64,000 bases of DNA. It comes from Vibrio breoganii (GTDB lineage Bacteria; Pseudomonadota; Gammaproteobacteria; Enterobacterales; Vibrionaceae). The notes under the pieces are model-generated. The model worked only from the letters and a program-made list of their open reading frames with translations. It was not told the DNA's origin and made no database searches. Location: NCBI RefSeq assembly GCF_001677275.1, contig NZ_CP016178.1, positions 868,001 through 932,000 on the forward strand, read 5' to 3'. Positions 63,123-64,000 of this stretch are shown one piece after another. Numbering within the stretch: position 1 is the first letter of the stretch; the number at the start of each line of letters is the position of its first letter. Made by a program: the position numbers and the translations under genes.

Positions 63123-64000
63123 GTGAAGTCTTTCTCGTCTATGTTGTGCGTGGCGCTAATTTCTCTTTTAGTCTCCCCTTTTGCCTTTTCTTCCACTAGT
63201 CATGCTATGCCCGACTTAACCCAATCAGGTGTTGGGTATGCCGCTCTTGTTATCTTTGCGTTGGCCTATTGCCTCGTAATGGGCGAAGAAGTCCTAAAGC
63301 TGAGAAAATCTAAACCTGTATTGCTTGCTGCAGGGCTTATCTGGATATTGATTGGCTTTACCTTCCAACGCTTAGGGCAGATGGATGTGGCTAAATCCGC
63401 ACTCGATCACAACCTACTGGAATACTCAGAGCTACTTCTGTTCTTGCTGGTTGCCATGACTTACATCAGTGCCATGGAAGAGCGTCGCCTGTTTGATGCC
63501 CTTCAAGCTTGGATGGTAGGTAAGGGCTTCAACCTGCGTTCCCTATTCTGGATAACGGGTATTCTTTCATTCTTTATTTCTCCTATCGCCGATAACCTGA
63601 CTACCGCATTATTGATGTGCGCCGTGGTGATGAAAGTCGGTGGAACCAACTACAAGTTTATCAACATAGCCTGTGTCAATATTGTCATCGCAGCAAACGC
63701 AGGTGGCGCGTTCAGTCCCTTTGGTGATATTACAACCCTAATGGTGTGGCAGGCGGGTCACGTTGAATTTATGCAGTTCCTGACTCTATTTGCTCCTTCT
63801 GTGGTCAACTACATAGTGCCAGCTGTGATCATGTCATTCTTTGTACCAAAAACGAGTCCAGATGCCGTACATGAGTATGTTGAGTTAAAGCGTGGTGCCA
63901 AACGCATCGTCGCCTTATTCATCTTAACTATTGCAACCGCCGTTGCTTTCCACGGTTTACTGCACTTCCCTCCAGTTATTGGCATGATGATGGGACTGGC
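63123..64000 (+). CDS. nhaD: NhaD-type Na+/H+ antiporter, N-terminal part (3' end outside window)
   Basis: A frame open from GTG 63123 to the window edge, with AAGGAG 5 bp upstream. The first 292 residues include a signal-like hydrophobic start (MKSFSSMLCVALISLLVSPF), SEELL-type acidic segment YSELLLFLLVAMTYISAMEER, and ISPIADNLTTALLM with NAGGAFSPFGDITTLMVWQAG, the conserved core of NhaD antiporters (ion transporter superfamily). It exchanges sodium for protons at the inner membrane at alkaline pH, which fits a marine bacterium. Confidence 0.92.
   Translation, partial: MKSFSSMLCVALISLLVSPFAFSSTSHAMPDLTQSGVGYAALVIFALAYCLVMGEEVLKLRKSKPVLLAAGLIWILIGFTFQRLGQMDVAKSALDHNLLEYSELLLFLLVAMTYISAMEERRLFDALQAWMVGKGFNLRSLFWITGILSFFISPIADNLTTALLMCAVVMKVGGTNYKFINIACVNIVIAANAGGAFSPFGDITTLMVWQAGHVEFMQFLTLFAPSVVNYIVPAVIMSFFVPKTSPDAVHEYVELKRGAKRIVALFILTIATAVAFHGLLHFPPVIGMMMGL

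Overview
The window reads as a Vibrio-type gammaproteobacterial chromosome, most likely the smaller replicon (chromosome II). The grounds are an OmpU-like porin, a fruR/fruBKA locus, divergent malEFG/malK, a pst operon, a Lpp/L,D-transpeptidase pair beside phrB-ybgA, a CsrB-type RNA with a VarA/GacA box, and many short palindromic repeats of the kind common in vibrios. From memory, several of these (fru, mal, pst, Lpp-Ldt-photolyase) lie on chromosome II of V. cholerae. This is an inference from gene content; no tRNA or rRNA gene is present.

Layout. 1-2224: 5' part of an NhaC-type antiporter, then a complete IS1111-group (IS110 family) insertion sequence that appears to have split a palindromic repeat. 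2225-6838: quinone-oxidoreductase-like enzyme divergent from a LysR regulator, a FadL-like outer-membrane protein, a possible 49-aa ORF, and a second LysR regulator. 6849-12026: fruR divergent from fruBKA, with three FruR operator candidates. 12041-16975: exported protein, M3 peptidase, a CsrB-family sRNA, nfsA-DUF1415, and a small protein. 16955-18424: gene-poor stretch with a 104-bp tandem repeat array and a 46-aa zinc-ribbon protein. 18425-25031: dbpA, then a five-gene envelope operon (LolA-like protein, two FtsX permeases, LolD-like ATPase, beta-barrel). 25523-33003: porin, glutaredoxin hybrid, small proteins, a LysM/M23 endopeptidase, and a MscS-family channel broken by a 7-bp repeat. 33115-38750: maltose/maltodextrin ABC transporter. 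38747-44213: chaperone-usher fimbrial operon with a LuxR-type regulator. 44560-48438: small protein and pstSCAB. 48932-49198: MITE-like element. 49258-54567: DEAD-box helicase, Lpp, L,D-transpeptidase, phrB, ybgA. 54714-64000: transposase-like zinc-ribbon protein, EamA transporter, YiaW/YiaV-like pair, Kef system with MFS gene, and the start of nhaD.

How the genes work together. The fru genes import and phosphorylate fructose under FruR; malEFGK imports maltodextrins under probable CRP/MalT control; pstSCAB imports phosphate under probable PhoB control. Several loci act on the envelope: the Lol-like operon, Lpp with its probable L,D-transpeptidase, the M23 endopeptidase, porins and fimbriae. 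Kef, NhaC, NhaD and MscS handle ion and osmotic balance.

The most unusual observations are the AAGAACG x3 tract that could switch the MscS gene on and off, the compact Lol-like operon with its own beta-barrel, the precise insertion of the IS1111 element into a repeat at a CT core, the CsrB-type RNA, the 104-bp double-hairpin array, and a fimbrial subunit with a poly-Asp/His segment.
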